Positions 1-8,523 of a stretch of 64,000 bases of DNA are shown here, piece after piece. The notes below the pieces were generated by a model, which saw only the letters and a program-made list of their open reading frames with translations, was not told the DNA's origin and searched no databases. The position numbers and the translations under genes were made by a program. How positions within the stretch are numbered: position 1 is the first letter of the stretch; the number at the start of each line of letters is the position of its first letter. The stretch is from Chloroflexota bacterium (GTDB lineage: Bacteria > Chloroflexota > Anaerolineae > Aggregatilineales > J027). Location: the NCBI GenBank assembly GCA_024434115.1, contig QMIT01000004.1:93073-157072 (forward strand). Reading direction: 5' to 3'.

Positions 1-246
1 CACCTGCCCATAATCATAAATCGGCAGGATATGGGGATGTTCCAATTTGGCAATTAGGTCAGCCTCACGTTTGAAGCGGGCGATAAAATCGGGGCTACCT
101 GCCAATGCCGACGACATCACCTTGACGGCGACATTACGCTCGATATTGAGTTGGCGGGCGCGATAGACCACTGCCATCCCACCCCGCCCCATGACTTCAA
201 TGAGTTGATAGTTATCAATAACTTGTCCAGCAAGATTTGGATTCAT
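1..246 (-). CDS. Ser/Thr protein kinase, N-terminal part (runs off the window)
   Basis: Reading leftward from the ATG at 246, 82 codons are open and continue past base 1. The translation has the Hanks-type kinase start: a glycine-rich loop (GRGGMAVVYRAR), the AVK lysine and the EADLIAKLEHPHILPIYDYG segment of the N-lobe. It is closely similar to the start of the next kinase (400-2052), so the two are tandem paralogues transcribed in the same direction. Catalytic-loop residues lie outside the window, so activity and any C-terminal sensor domain cannot be judged. No operon partner is visible on this side. Confidence 0.9.
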   Translation of the reverse strand, partial: MNPNLAGQVIDNYQLIEVMGRGGMAVVYRARQLNIERNVAVKVMSSALAGSPDFIARFKREADLIAKLEHPHILPIYDYGQV

Positions 247-349
247 GAGCTTAGTTGCTTTTCCTCATGATGGAATTTAAGACAGAAATAAGCATACCCG
301 TTGAAAGGGGCTTAGGGCAAATTCACCCTGTAGCAAATTTTCGAGAACT

Positions 350-382
350 CTAAACTCAGCACGGCGGCTTTAGCCCCGTGTA
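350..382. repeat. 33-bp hairpin repeat, copy 1
   Basis: This copy matches 41275-41307 at 32 of 33 positions (one C/T difference at the sixth base). It contains an imperfect palindrome, CACGG-C-GGC, loop TTTA, GCC-CCGTG (360-380), which can fold into a hairpin with one bulged base. It lies 17 bases beyond the stop codon of the minus-strand kinase that ends at 400. It could be a REP-like element or a 3'-end/terminator structure. There is no run of T on either side. Confidence 0.75.
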
Positions 383-399
383 TGATAGTTTGAGGTCTC

Positions 400-2052
400 T
401 TAGTCCAATGAAACATGAATGTTCTGCAATTGTCCAGCGCGGATGACCTGAAGTTCTGTCGCCGATTGGGTCAACATCGCATTTAAATCATCCAAATGCT
501 GCAACCGCTGACCATCCGCCGACACCAAAATATCTCCCATAAAGAGTCCGGCCCGTTCCGCCACGCCGTCCATATCCACCCCCAACAGCATCAGGCCGGT
601 GGGTTGACCCACCAGCGCCTCTAACGAGGGTGGCAGGCGCACTTGTTGGGCATTCACCCCCAGCGAGCGATGTTTTTTGCCCCCATAGGATAACAAGTCC
701 ACCAAATTGAGATGCACCCGCACTTTTTTTTCATCGGGCTGTTCCACCAATTGCGAAAGTAAATTTTCCATCCGTTCGGAGCGTTTGGGAAGCGTTCTGG
801 GTTCTGTTGGCGCTGTACCTGCCGCGGCTTGGAGTAAGTCTCCGACTTTGGGACTCGAACGCGACGGTAAATCCACCAAGTCAGACAATAAATCGTGTAA
901 GCGAATCGCGGGGATACGCCGCTGGGATTTTCCGCTCTCTTCTGCTTCATGGAGTTTAGCAACGGGCTGATCAGGTGGTACAACCGACGGTTCGCCCAAG
1001 ACATCAAGCACATCCTCCAATAGATGGGCGAGATCACTGTCATCCATAGGCTCCACATTCACGGCGTCATCAGGTTTTCCCAACATCTGATTCAACTTGG
1101 GTGCCGGGCCACGCTGCTCATCCGAAGATAATTCCAAGTCTACCAAAACATCTTGCAGCGCATTCTGGGCGGGCTTCCCTGTCCGTGATGGTTTGGCCGA
1201 AATCGGCACACCCTCGGTGTTCACCTTTTCACCCCGCAGTGCCGCCGAAAATGCCACCGCGAACTCACCCGCAGTGGAATAACGGCGTTTGGGGTCTTTG
1301 GCCGTCGCCCGCATCAACACCTTATCCGCTTCCGCCGACAGCCCATAAACAAAATTGCTGGGGCGAGGAATCTGTTCATGCAGATGGGCATACATATATT
1401 GCAGCGGGGTTTGACCAATAAACGGGGTACTGCCTGTCAGCATCTCATACGTCATAATGCCGAGACTGTACACATCAATGCGATGGTCAAACGGGGTCAG
1501 TTTCCACTGCTCCGGGGCCATATACCCCGGTGTTCCCATAATGGTGTTGGTCGTTGTCAGGTTCGAGTCGGAAATGACTTTGGCAATCCCAAAATCCATC
1601 AAATAGGCATTGCCATGTCGGTCTAGCAGCACATTGTTGGGTTTGAGGTCACGATGTACCACGCGATGATGATGAGCAAAATCCAATGCGCTGGCGATCT
1701 GGGTCAAAAAACGATCCACATCTTGCAAAGCCAGCGGGTTCCCGCCCATATAGCTGTCTAGGCTACCCCCATCCATCAAGCGCAGCACTAGATAAAAATA
1801 CTCGCCGGCGCTGCCATAATCATAAATGGGCAGAATATTGGGGTGCTCCAATGTCGCAATCAAATCGGCTTCGTGCTTAAAGCGGCTCAAAAAATTATCA
1901 TCACCCGGCAGGGCATTGGACATGACCTTGACCGCCACATAACGGTTAATATTGGTCTGGCGGGCGCGATAGACCACTGCCATCCCCCCCTTGCCGAGGA
2001 CATCTAATAATTCATACTGATTTAAAACCTGTCCGGACAAATCGGTGCTCAT
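400..2052 (-). CDS. Hanks-type Ser/Thr protein kinase with C-terminal PDZ domain
   Basis: The kinase domain fills roughly residues 13-275: glycine-rich loop GKGGMAVV, AVK lysine (about 42), catalytic HRDLKPNN (about 133-140), DFG (about 153-155) and the GTPGYMAPE activation segment. A long linker of low similarity follows, then a PDZ-like domain in the last 100 residues (GLMLLGVDMDGVAERAGLFMGDILVSADG). No membrane helix is evident, so the protein is probably cytoplasmic. The reading frame extends upstream to 2127. The ATG at 2052 was chosen because it aligns exactly with the start of the neighbouring paralogue (MSTDLSGQVLNQYEL versus MNPNLAGQVIDNYQL). It is divergent from phoB and may share the 150-bp spacer for promoters. 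A role as a signalling kinase is family knowledge; its substrate is unknown. Confidence 0.93.
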   Translation of the reverse strand: MSTDLSGQVLNQYELLDVLGKGGMAVVYRARQTNINRYVAVKVMSNALPGDDNFLSRFKHEADLIATLEHPNILPIYDYGSAGEYFYLVLRLMDGGSLDSYMGGNPLALQDVDRFLTQIASALDFAHHHRVVHRDLKPNNVLLDRHGNAYLMDFGIAKVISDSNLTTTNTIMGTPGYMAPEQWKLTPFDHRIDVYSLGIMTYEMLTGSTPFIGQTPLQYMYAHLHEQIPRPSNFVYGLSAEADKVLMRATAKDPKRRYSTAGEFAVAFSAALRGEKVNTEGVPISAKPSRTGKPAQNALQDVLVDLELSSDEQRGPAPKLNQMLGKPDDAVNVEPMDDSDLAHLLEDVLDVLGEPSVVPPDQPVAKLHEAEESGKSQRRIPAIRLHDLLSDLVDLPSRSSPKVGDLLQAAAGTAPTEPRTLPKRSERMENLLSQLVEQPDEKKVRVHLNLVDLLSYGGKKHRSLGVNAQQVRLPPSLEALVGQPTGLMLLGVDMDGVAERAGLFMGDILVSADGQRLQHLDDLNAMLTQSATELQVIRAGQLQNIHVSLD

Positions 2053-2201
2053 TGGGGGCCGCCATCTGCACAAGAAAACCCTTTGATAATGGCCCTTTAG
2101 GATATAGCAAAAGGCAAATTTAGACAATCTAATGGAAACTTAATCGCACGTGTGCTAGGCTTTAAACATGCAAGCAAAATGTATCTGGGAGGATACTGCA
2201 T

Positions 2202-2879
2202 ATGAAAAAAATATTGGTAGTCGAAGACGAATCCACGATGCGCGAAACCCTCGTGTACAACCTCTCGAAAGAGGGGTATAAGGTACTACATACGGGTGAC
2301 GGCGCTGAGGGTTTGGATATGGCCCGCGAACATCAGCCCGATTTAATTGTGCTCGATTTAATGCTGCCCTCGCTAGACGGCATCTCCATCTGTCGCATCC
2401 TACGCAATGAATCGAGTGTGCCGATTGTGATGCTGACGGCCCGTGACAGCGACGTAGACCGTATTATCGGCCTTGAAATCGGGGCAGATGATTACATCGT
2501 AAAGCCCTTTAATCTAGGTGAATTTTTAGCGCGTATCCGGGCCGTGCTGCGGCGTGCCCCTTCCGGACATACCGTCACAGACAAATTAGAATCCGGCGAC
2601 CTCACGTTGGATTTGATTGCCCGTCGTGCCACTCGCAGTGACAAAGAACTCCACCTCACCCACAAAGAATTTGACCTTTTAGCGGCCCTGATGCGCAATA
2701 AGGGCGCGGTGCTCTCGCGTGATCTATTGTTGGAGCGCGTTTGGGGTTACGAATACAGCGGGCAAACCAAAACGGTGGATGTGCATGTGCGCTGGCTGCG
2801 TGAAAAAATCGAAGAAGACCCCTCGCGTCCAGCCCGATTGGTCACCGTGCGTGGCGTCGGTTATCGCTTCGAAAAATAG
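2202..2879 (+). CDS. phoB: OmpR/PhoB-family response regulator
   Basis: This is a 225-residue two-domain regulator. The receiver domain (1-120) has the acidic pocket ED at 8-9, the phospho-acceptor Asp52 in VLDLMLP, Thr79 in MLTA and Lys101 in VKPF. The C-terminal winged helix (about 130-225) has LTHKEFDLLAALMRNKGAVLSRDLLLERVWG and ends in the typical VRGVGYRFEK. A good ribosome site (GGGAGG) precedes the ATG. The stop codon overlaps the start of the histidine kinase by one base, so the two are cotranslated. With pstSCAB-phoU immediately downstream, it is assigned as the PhoB/PhoP-type phosphate-starvation regulator. The position supports the specific role; the family assignment is certain. 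Confidence 0.95.
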   Translation: MKKILVVEDESTMRETLVYNLSKEGYKVLHTGDGAEGLDMAREHQPDLIVLDLMLPSLDGISICRILRNESSVPIVMLTARDSDVDRIIGLEIGADDYIVKPFNLGEFLARIRAVLRRAPSGHTVTDKLESGDLTLDLIARRATRSDKELHLTHKEFDLLAALMRNKGAVLSRDLLLERVWGYEYSGQTKTVDVHVRWLREKIEEDPSRPARLVTVRGVGYRFEK

Positions 2880-4096
2880 TGGAAATGCGATATTCCACGA
2901 TGGAAAACTTACTCATCATCATTCCCTTACTGCTCATATCGGGCAGTTTGGGAGCGCTGCTTTGGAAATCACATCAACAATCTCGACTCTTGGAAAAGCG
3001 GTTTCAACAGACGGAGCTTTTGCGACAAGGCATATCCGCTCAGTTGCAAGAGGCTATCGTTTTGCGGGATGCCCTCTTGCAAATTGTGGATGATGCAATT
3101 TTGGTCATGAACCAAAAACATCAGATTTTGCATGTCAACCCGGCGGCAGAAAAGCTACTGGGCGCCAATCTAGTCGGCAAAACCCTGATCCGCGCCACTC
3201 AAGATCATGAGATGGAAGCAATACTCGACGAAGCCCGCGAAGCAACCGACGAGATTCCCGAACAATTGGTTGATTTAGATGGGAAAATGCTGCGGGTGCG
3301 TGCTTTTATTAGCGAAACTGAACCCAACGAACATACTCCGCTTGAGTTAATGACCCTGCGTGACATGACCGAGATGGTACGTTTGGGCCGGGCACGCCGC
3401 GAAATGGTGGCGAACATCTCCCATGAACTCCGCACGCCCATTACCAGTATCGGTCTCTTGGTAGATACCCTGCTCAATGGCGCGATTGAAAAACCCCGCC
3501 GCAGCAAAAAGATGCTCGTTGATATTCGGCGCGAGGTGGACACCTTAACACAGTTAGTTGAAGAAATGCGTTATCTTTCGCGGATCGAATCCGGCCAAAT
3601 GCCGATTAAACTACTACCGACCCCGCTGGAAGAAATCATACAAGGCAGTATTGAACCTCTTCAACCCATCGCCGAACGCAAAAATCAACACATTATCGTC
3701 GAGTCCATGCCGCCTGTCTGTGTCCTTGCTGATCTCACTCATAGTCAGCGTGTACTGAAGAATATCGTTCACAACGCCCACAAATTCACCCGCGAAGGTG
3801 GGGAAATCCGCGTCTCGGCAACCGCCAACACTGAGGAAGTGACCATCAGGGTAACGGATAATGGGCCGGGTATTTCATCGGAAGACTTACCGCGTATCTT
3901 TGAACGGTTTTATCAGGCCAGCCCCAGTCGTTCGCGTGGAGATGGCACAGGTCTGGGGTTAGCGATTGCCCGTCATATCATCATCGCGCACGGCGGCAAA
4001 ATCTGGGCCGAAAGCAAAGAGGGCCAAGGCGCTACCTTTTCTTTTACGTTGCCGTTGGTAGAGGAAGAGACCGCCAGTTCAACTGAGGCTGTCTGA
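2879..4096 (+). CDS. phoR: PhoR-like sensor histidine kinase
   Basis: The protein is 405 residues. It has one N-terminal membrane helix (about 9-29), a short coiled linker, a PAS domain (about 55-165, VDDAILVMNQKHQILHVNPA), the HisKA helix with phospho-accepting His182 in NISHELRTP, and a HATPase domain with N box (KNIVHNAHKF), G1 (DNGPGI) and G2 (GDGTGLGLAIA). There is no extracytoplasmic sensor loop, as in PhoR proteins that sense through the Pst/PhoU complex. The GTG at 2879 overlaps the phoB stop; in-frame ATGs at 2885 and 2900 are possible alternatives. The gene order phoB-phoR-pst supports control of phosphate uptake. Confidence 0.93.
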   Translation: MEMRYSTMENLLIIIPLLLISGSLGALLWKSHQQSRLLEKRFQQTELLRQGISAQLQEAIVLRDALLQIVDDAILVMNQKHQILHVNPAAEKLLGANLVGKTLIRATQDHEMEAILDEAREATDEIPEQLVDLDGKMLRVRAFISETEPNEHTPLELMTLRDMTEMVRLGRARREMVANISHELRTPITSIGLLVDTLLNGAIEKPRRSKKMLVDIRREVDTLTQLVEEMRYLSRIESGQMPIKLLPTPLEEIIQGSIEPLQPIAERKNQHIIVESMPPVCVLADLTHSQRVLKNIVHNAHKFTREGGEIRVSATANTEEVTIRVTDNGPGISSEDLPRIFERFYQASPSRSRGDGTGLGLAIARHIIIAHGGKIWAESKEGQGATFSFTLPLVEEETASSTEAV

Positions 4097-4109
4097 TTTT
4101 CCACAGACA
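4090..4109. terminator. Weak hairpin after phoR
   Basis: TGTCTG (4090-4095) and CAGACA (4104-4109) can pair over an 8-base loop, straddling the phoR stop codon. A pyrimidine-rich stretch containing six T follows about 20 bases later. The stem is short, so it may be a weak terminator or simply chance. Confidence 0.3.
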
Positions 4110-4283
4110 AGTAACTTCTTCCCCCTCCCCTTTTTTCTACTCATGCGTTAAAGAAAATTAATTCCGTGTCAACCTTAATTTAAACCCTCATTAGAGCATC
4201 TTTTATCTCCGTCCTTTAAGATTGCCTCCCCGTGAGGAATGAAGCTGTTTATGCAATTTTCAAATGTGGAGGACATTTTAAAT

Positions 4284-5666
4284 ATGCAGCGTACACGTAG
4301 TCTTTTGCTGGCTTTATTGGCTGTAGCCCTTGTCGTGGCCCTCGTCGCCGCCCCCAGCCGCGACACCAAGACCGTTCAAGCACAAGAACCGGGCACCCTG
4401 TTGGAAGTTGCCGCCGCCGCTGGTAACTTCACCACCCTGTTGGCCGCCGTCGAAGCCGCTGGCCTAACAGAAACACTCAATGGCGAAGGCCCGTACACCA
4501 TTTTCGCTCCAAGCGATGAAGTTTTCGCTGCCCTGCCCGCCGAAACCGTTGCGGCATTGCTGGCTGATCCGGCCCTGCTGACCTCTATCCTGACCTACCA
4601 TGTTGTCCCCGGCAATCTGCTGGCCGCTGATGTGGTGGCGCTGGATGGTCAACAAGCCGTGACTGTTCAGGGTGAAGGCATCAATGTGGCCGTCGTGGAT
4701 GAGGCAGTAGTGCTGGACGGCAACGCCAAAGTCGTGACCGCCGACCGGACCGCCTCGAATGGTGTCATTCATGCGATTGACGGCATTCTGGTTCCCCTAG
4801 CCGATATTGACCCCCTGTTGACTGAGGGCGACATCGTAACCGCAGGTAGCTCCACTGTGTTCCCCCTCTCGACTGCCGTCGCCGAAGCCTTTGAAGCCAG
4901 CGGTTATACTGGCACACTGACCGTTGACAGCATCGGTTCCGGTGCGGGTTTTGAACGTTTCTGCCTCAATGGTGAAACCGACATCTCCAATGCCAGCCGT
5001 GCCATCAAGCAAGAAGAAATTGACAACTGCGCCGCTATTGGCCGTACCTCCATCGAATTCCGCGTGGGCACGGACGCTCTGGCGGTAGTCGTGAATCCTG
5101 CGCTGGAATGTGTGGCCGACCTAACGGTTGAACAACTCAACCAAATTTATTCCGCTACCGTGACCAACTGGAACGAAATCAATCCCGACTGCGGTGATGT
5201 TCCGATTAAATTGTTCAGCCCCGGCACCGACAGCGGTACTTTTGACTACTTCGTAGAAGCAGTTTTTGAAGCCGACGAAGCCCCTCTGCTGGCTGCTAAC
5301 CCAGAACTGAGCGAAGACGACAATGTGTTGGTTCAGGGCGTCGAAGGCAACCCCGGTGGCATCGGCTACTTCGGTTATGCCTACTATCTGGCGAACGCGG
5401 GTGCGCTGAAGATTTTGAATGTCGAAGGTGTTGAACCCAATGCTACCAGCGCTGAAGATGGCTCCTATGCGCTGGCTCGCCCCCTCTACATCTATTCCGC
5501 CGCTGAAATTCTGGCTGAAAAGGCTCAGGTTGCCGACTTCATCAGCTTCTACCTGACCAATGTTGATGACATCATCGGTGTCGTGGGTTACTTCCCGGCC
5601 TCCAATGCCGCCCTCAGCGTTGCCAAACTGAACCTGTATGTGGCGCTGTATGCCGCGATGATGTAA
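4284..5666 (+). CDS. pstS: Phosphate-binding protein PstS with N-terminal fasciclin (FAS1) domain
   Basis: The ATG at 4284 is preceded by GGAGGA at 4269-4273 and begins a signal peptide (LLLALLAVALVVALVAAPS). The frame opens 45 bases earlier, but that start lacks a ribosome site. Residues about 36-172 form a FAS1 domain: YTIFAPSDEVF, LTYHVVPG and NGVIHAIDGIL are its hallmark segments. Residues about 184-440 are a PstS-type phosphate-binding domain: AGSSTVFPLS, DSIGSGAGFERF, DISNASRAI, GTDALAVVVNP and SPGTDSGTF supply the usual phosphate ligands. The protein is about 460 residues, longer than usual PstS because of the extra domain. It should capture phosphate outside the membrane and deliver it to PstCAB. 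FAS1 domains usually mediate adhesion or protein contacts, so it may anchor the binding protein at the surface (inference). Confidence 0.95.
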   Translation: MQRTRSLLLALLAVALVVALVAAPSRDTKTVQAQEPGTLLEVAAAAGNFTTLLAAVEAAGLTETLNGEGPYTIFAPSDEVFAALPAETVAALLADPALLTSILTYHVVPGNLLAADVVALDGQQAVTVQGEGINVAVVDEAVVLDGNAKVVTADRTASNGVIHAIDGILVPLADIDPLLTEGDIVTAGSSTVFPLSTAVAEAFEASGYTGTLTVDSIGSGAGFERFCLNGETDISNASRAIKQEEIDNCAAIGRTSIEFRVGTDALAVVVNPALECVADLTVEQLNQIYSATVTNWNEINPDCGDVPIKLFSPGTDSGTFDYFVEAVFEADEAPLLAANPELSEDDNVLVQGVEGNPGGIGYFGYAYYLANAGALKILNVEGVEPNATSAEDGSYALARPLYIYSAAEILAEKAQVADFISFYLTNVDDIIGVVGYFPASNAALSVAKLNLYVALYAAMM

Positions 5667-5695
5667 TCCGAACTATAAGTAAGTTTTGAATACAG

Positions 5696-5723
5696 AGGGA
5701 AGGGGTGAGATCGCCTCTTCCCT
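5696..5723. terminator. Hairpin between pstS and pstC (attenuator or mRNA stabiliser)
   Basis: AGGGAAGGGG (5696-5705) pairs with CCTCTTCCCT (5714-5723) across an 8-base loop, giving ten pairs with one G-T. Only three T follow, so it is a weak terminator. In other bacteria a hairpin at this place lowers expression of the transporter relative to the abundant binding protein. That role is inferred here. Confidence 0.55.
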
Positions 5724-5806
5724 TTGTCGCTGCAAAGTGAACATTTATTTTTTAGCAGGCCTTATCTTTTGTTTTTATGAATTACTCAAAACTCAAGGAG
5801 GGTTAA

Positions 5807-7027
5807 ATGGCAAATCAGCAAGCGGTGGCAACAGAACAATCCACCTCTGTTGTGGCCCGAACTGCTGAAGAGCAGCTTGACCTGAGAAAAAAGTGGCGTC
5901 TTGGCGAAACTGTTATTCAAGCCTTCCTATTCTTCTCAGGAGCGATTTCTATCCTAACGTCCATTGCGATTGTGGTGGTCTTGGGGAATGAAGCGCTCCT
6001 CTTTTTCCGCACCCCCACGTGGCACGACATCCGGGATGACAATAACAAGATTATCACCCTAGCCACCGCTCTTGAAGCCGAATCCACAACTTTGACCCTG
6101 CCCGCAGGCATGGGAGACAAGGTTCGGCCAGACGACAAAATCCGCCTTGATAATGAGGTGATGCTGGTTGTCTCAATCGAGGGTGATGTGGTAACTGTCA
6201 AGCGTGGTTTTGAAGAGGCAACCCAGCTTGCTCATCCCACTGGCACACAGATTCAGGTAGAAGGCGACACTGTATCCCCTCTCAAATTTTTAACCGGGAC
6301 GAGGTGGCAGCCGCATATCGGTCAATTTGGCGTGTTGGCATTGGTCAGTGCAACCTTAACCATTTCCTTAATTGCAATGGGGGTTGCTCTTCCGCTCGGT
6401 GTTGGGGCGGCCATTTATCTGAGCGAATATGCCTCGGAGGGGGTTCGCAATCGCCTCAAACCCATCCTTGAAGTTTTGGCAGGTGTCCCTACCGTCGTTT
6501 ATGGCTATTTTGCCCTCACCTTCATCACCCCCATCTTGCAGGGGATTATCGGCAAAACACACCTCGGCGTCTACAACATGCTTTCGGCAGGGCTGGTGAT
6601 GGGGATTATGATTCTGCCCACTATCGCTTCCATGAGTGAAGATGCCCTCCGAGCCGTTCCGCGTTCACTGCGAGAGGCCGCCTATGGGTTAGGATCAACC
6701 AAACTCGAAACTTCGACGAAGGTTGTTTTGCCAGCAGGCATTTCCGGGATTGTCGGGGCATTCATTCTGGGCATTTCTCGTGCGGTTGGTGAAACCATGA
6801 TTGTAGCCATCGCCGCCGGCGCCCGCCCCTATTTCACCTTTAATCCGCTGGAAGCTGCCGAAACCATGACCGGGCATATCGTCCGCATCAGCACTGGCGA
6901 CCTATCCCGCGCCACTATTGACTATAACAGTCTCTTTGCCATCGGCATGACCCTGTTTGTGGTGACATTGGTACTCAACATCATTAGCCGTCAGGTCGCG
7001 TCATGGCTACGAGAGGAATACGATTAA
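5807..7027 (+). CDS. pstC: Phosphate ABC transporter permease PstC with extracytoplasmic insert
   Basis: The start is set by AAGGAGG just upstream of the ATG. After an N-terminal cytoplasmic tail and TM1 (about 38-60) come FFRTPTW, then roughly 80 extra residues (about 76-156), and then the family-typical FLTGTRW (161-167). The remaining permease domain is normal, including the EAA-type loop ([25 protein letters not shown]) that contacts PstB. The insert is predicted to be outside the membrane. Its second half ([16 protein letters not shown]...VKRG...AHPTGTQI) is beta-rich and resembles small beta modules found in phage and surface proteins, although that likeness is only by eye. PstC forms the phosphate channel with PstA. 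Confidence 0.95.
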   Translation: MANQQAVATEQSTSVVARTAEEQLDLRKKWRLGETVIQAFLFFSGAISILTSIAIVVVLGNEALLFFRTPTWHDIRDDNNKIITLATALEAESTTLTLPAGMGDKVRPDDKIRLDNEVMLVVSIEGDVVTVKRGFEEATQLAHPTGTQIQVEGDTVSPLKFLTGTRWQPHIGQFGVLALVSATLTISLIAMGVALPLGVGAAIYLSEYASEGVRNRLKPILEVLAGVPTVVYGYFALTFITPILQGIIGKTHLGVYNMLSAGLVMGIMILPTIASMSEDALRAVPRSLREAAYGLGSTKLETSTKVVLPAGISGIVGAFILGISRAVGETMIVAIAAGARPYFTFNPLEAAETMTGHIVRISTGDLSRATIDYNSLFAIGMTLFVVTLVLNIISRQVASWLREEYD

Positions 7028-7029
7028 TC

Positions 7030-8520
7030 ATGAGCCTTCCCGAAAACACGACCCAAACCACGCACTTTCTGCCAGACGAACAGCAGGTGCAGAAGAACAT
7101 CCGCCGTCGCAATCGTCAAGCCAAGTTTTGGCAATATGTTTTCCTATTCTCTATTCTCTTGGCGATGTTCAGCCTATTGATGCTGTTCTTCAGCATTGTG
7201 CGCCAAGCCTTTACCTATGTCGCAATTTATGACCAAGTGAACCCCGCTACCCTTTCCGACAAACCCCTTGAAGACCTCTCGGAAGAAGAGTTGGGGGACA
7301 TCATCGAGACCTATTACACAGGGATTCGCACGGGTCGCAATGACCTTCGCACGATTGTCTTCCAAGAGGTATTGGGCCTTAGTACCAGCGAACAAGAAGC
7401 CATCGCTGACCGTGAACGTGCCAAAGAAACCGTCACTGCGCGCGAAATATTTGAGGACAAGGGCAAAGAATACCCAAGTGCCCTCGCCGAACAATCCATT
7501 ATTCGATTGCTAGTCGCCGATTACGCCGCCATCATTGAGCAGAACCTTGACCAAAGCGACCTGTACGATTTTGTCGTCGAAAAAGTGGTTCAACCGCTCA
7601 TTGTAGATAGTTGGCCGATTGACCAATATCTATTTGATCGGGACACCATTGATGCAGAAATCGCCGAAGCCGAAGCACGTTTGCGGGTGGAGAAAGACGA
7701 TCCCACACTGGAAGTCTCCGAACCCGAATTTCGCTCATGGATTCAATGGCACTTGCTGACTGAAACCATTGATCTCAGCCGTCCTGAAGATGCTGGCCTG
7801 CGAACCGCGATTATCGGCTCAATCTGGATGATCGCCCTAACGATTCTGACTGCATTACCACTCGGGGTAGGCGCTGCGATCTACCTTGAAGAATATTCCA
7901 GAGGTGGCCCCATCGCCCGTGTCATTCAAACGAATATTGACAATCTAGCGGGCGTACCCTCCATCATCTACGGTATATTGGGGTTAGCCCTATTTGTGCG
8001 TGCTCTGGAAAAAATTACCAGTGGTTCAGCCTTTGGGCTGGGCGCAGGGGGTGATACCGCCAACGGGCGTACCATTCTGTCAGCCTCGCTAACAATGGCC
8101 CTGCTGATTTTGCCTGTGATTATTATCAACGCTCAAGAAGCCATTCGCGCTGTACCCGATTCGCTGCGCCAAGCCAGCTATGGCCTTGGGGCAACCAAAT
8201 GGCAGACCGTTTGGAATCATGTGCTGCCAAACGCGATGCCCGGTATTCTGACAGGCACGATTTTGGCAATTTCCCGTGCCTTTGGCGAAACCGCCGTTTT
8301 GGTGGTGGTCGGCTCCATCACCCGTATCACGGTAGACCCCGGCGGGCCATTCTCGCGCTTTACGGTGCTGCCGCTCCAGATTTTTGCGCTCATTACCCAG
8401 CCCCAAGCCCAATTCCGTAACGTGGCAGCCGCCGGGATTTTGCTGTTACTGGCAATTCTACTGAGTTTGAATGCCGCCGCCGTCATTTTGCGTAATCGTT
8501 TTAGCAAGAGAGCAGTGTAA
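7030..8520 (+). CDS. pstA: Phosphate ABC transporter permease PstA with large extracytoplasmic insert
   Basis: This is the second channel subunit. The frame is open from 7003, inside pstC. The ATG at 7030, just after the pstC stop and downstream of GAGAGGA, is the likelier start. TM1 lies at about residues 35-57. It is followed by about 170 charged, helix-rich residues (about 62-240) before the conserved permease core, which begins near LRTAIIGSIWMIALTILTALPLGVG. The EAA loop (SLRQASYGLGATKWQTVWNHVLP) and GETA motif are intact. Total length is 496 residues, against about 280-300 for most PstA. The extra domain should lie outside the cell next to the PstC insert and the FAS1-PstS protein. Confidence 0.94.
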   Translation: MSLPENTTQTTHFLPDEQQVQKNIRRRNRQAKFWQYVFLFSILLAMFSLLMLFFSIVRQAFTYVAIYDQVNPATLSDKPLEDLSEEELGDIIETYYTGIRTGRNDLRTIVFQEVLGLSTSEQEAIADRERAKETVTAREIFEDKGKEYPSALAEQSIIRLLVADYAAIIEQNLDQSDLYDFVVEKVVQPLIVDSWPIDQYLFDRDTIDAEIAEAEARLRVEKDDPTLEVSEPEFRSWIQWHLLTETIDLSRPEDAGLRTAIIGSIWMIALTILTALPLGVGAAIYLEEYSRGGPIARVIQTNIDNLAGVPSIIYGILGLALFVRALEKITSGSAFGLGAGGDTANGRTILSASLTMALLILPVIIINAQEAIRAVPDSLRQASYGLGATKWQTVWNHVLPNAMPGILTGTILAISRAFGETAVLVVVGSITRITVDPGGPFSRFTVLPLQIFALITQPQAQFRNVAAAGILLLLAILLSLNAAAVILRNRFSKRAV

Positions 8521-8523
8521 ATC

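Noticed and set aside
4161..4190. Possible Pho box (two AACC-containing units about 12 bases apart) upstream of pstS
   Set aside because: Two loose 4-base matches are not enough; the PhoB site of this phylum is not known to me and no clear direct repeat pattern is present.
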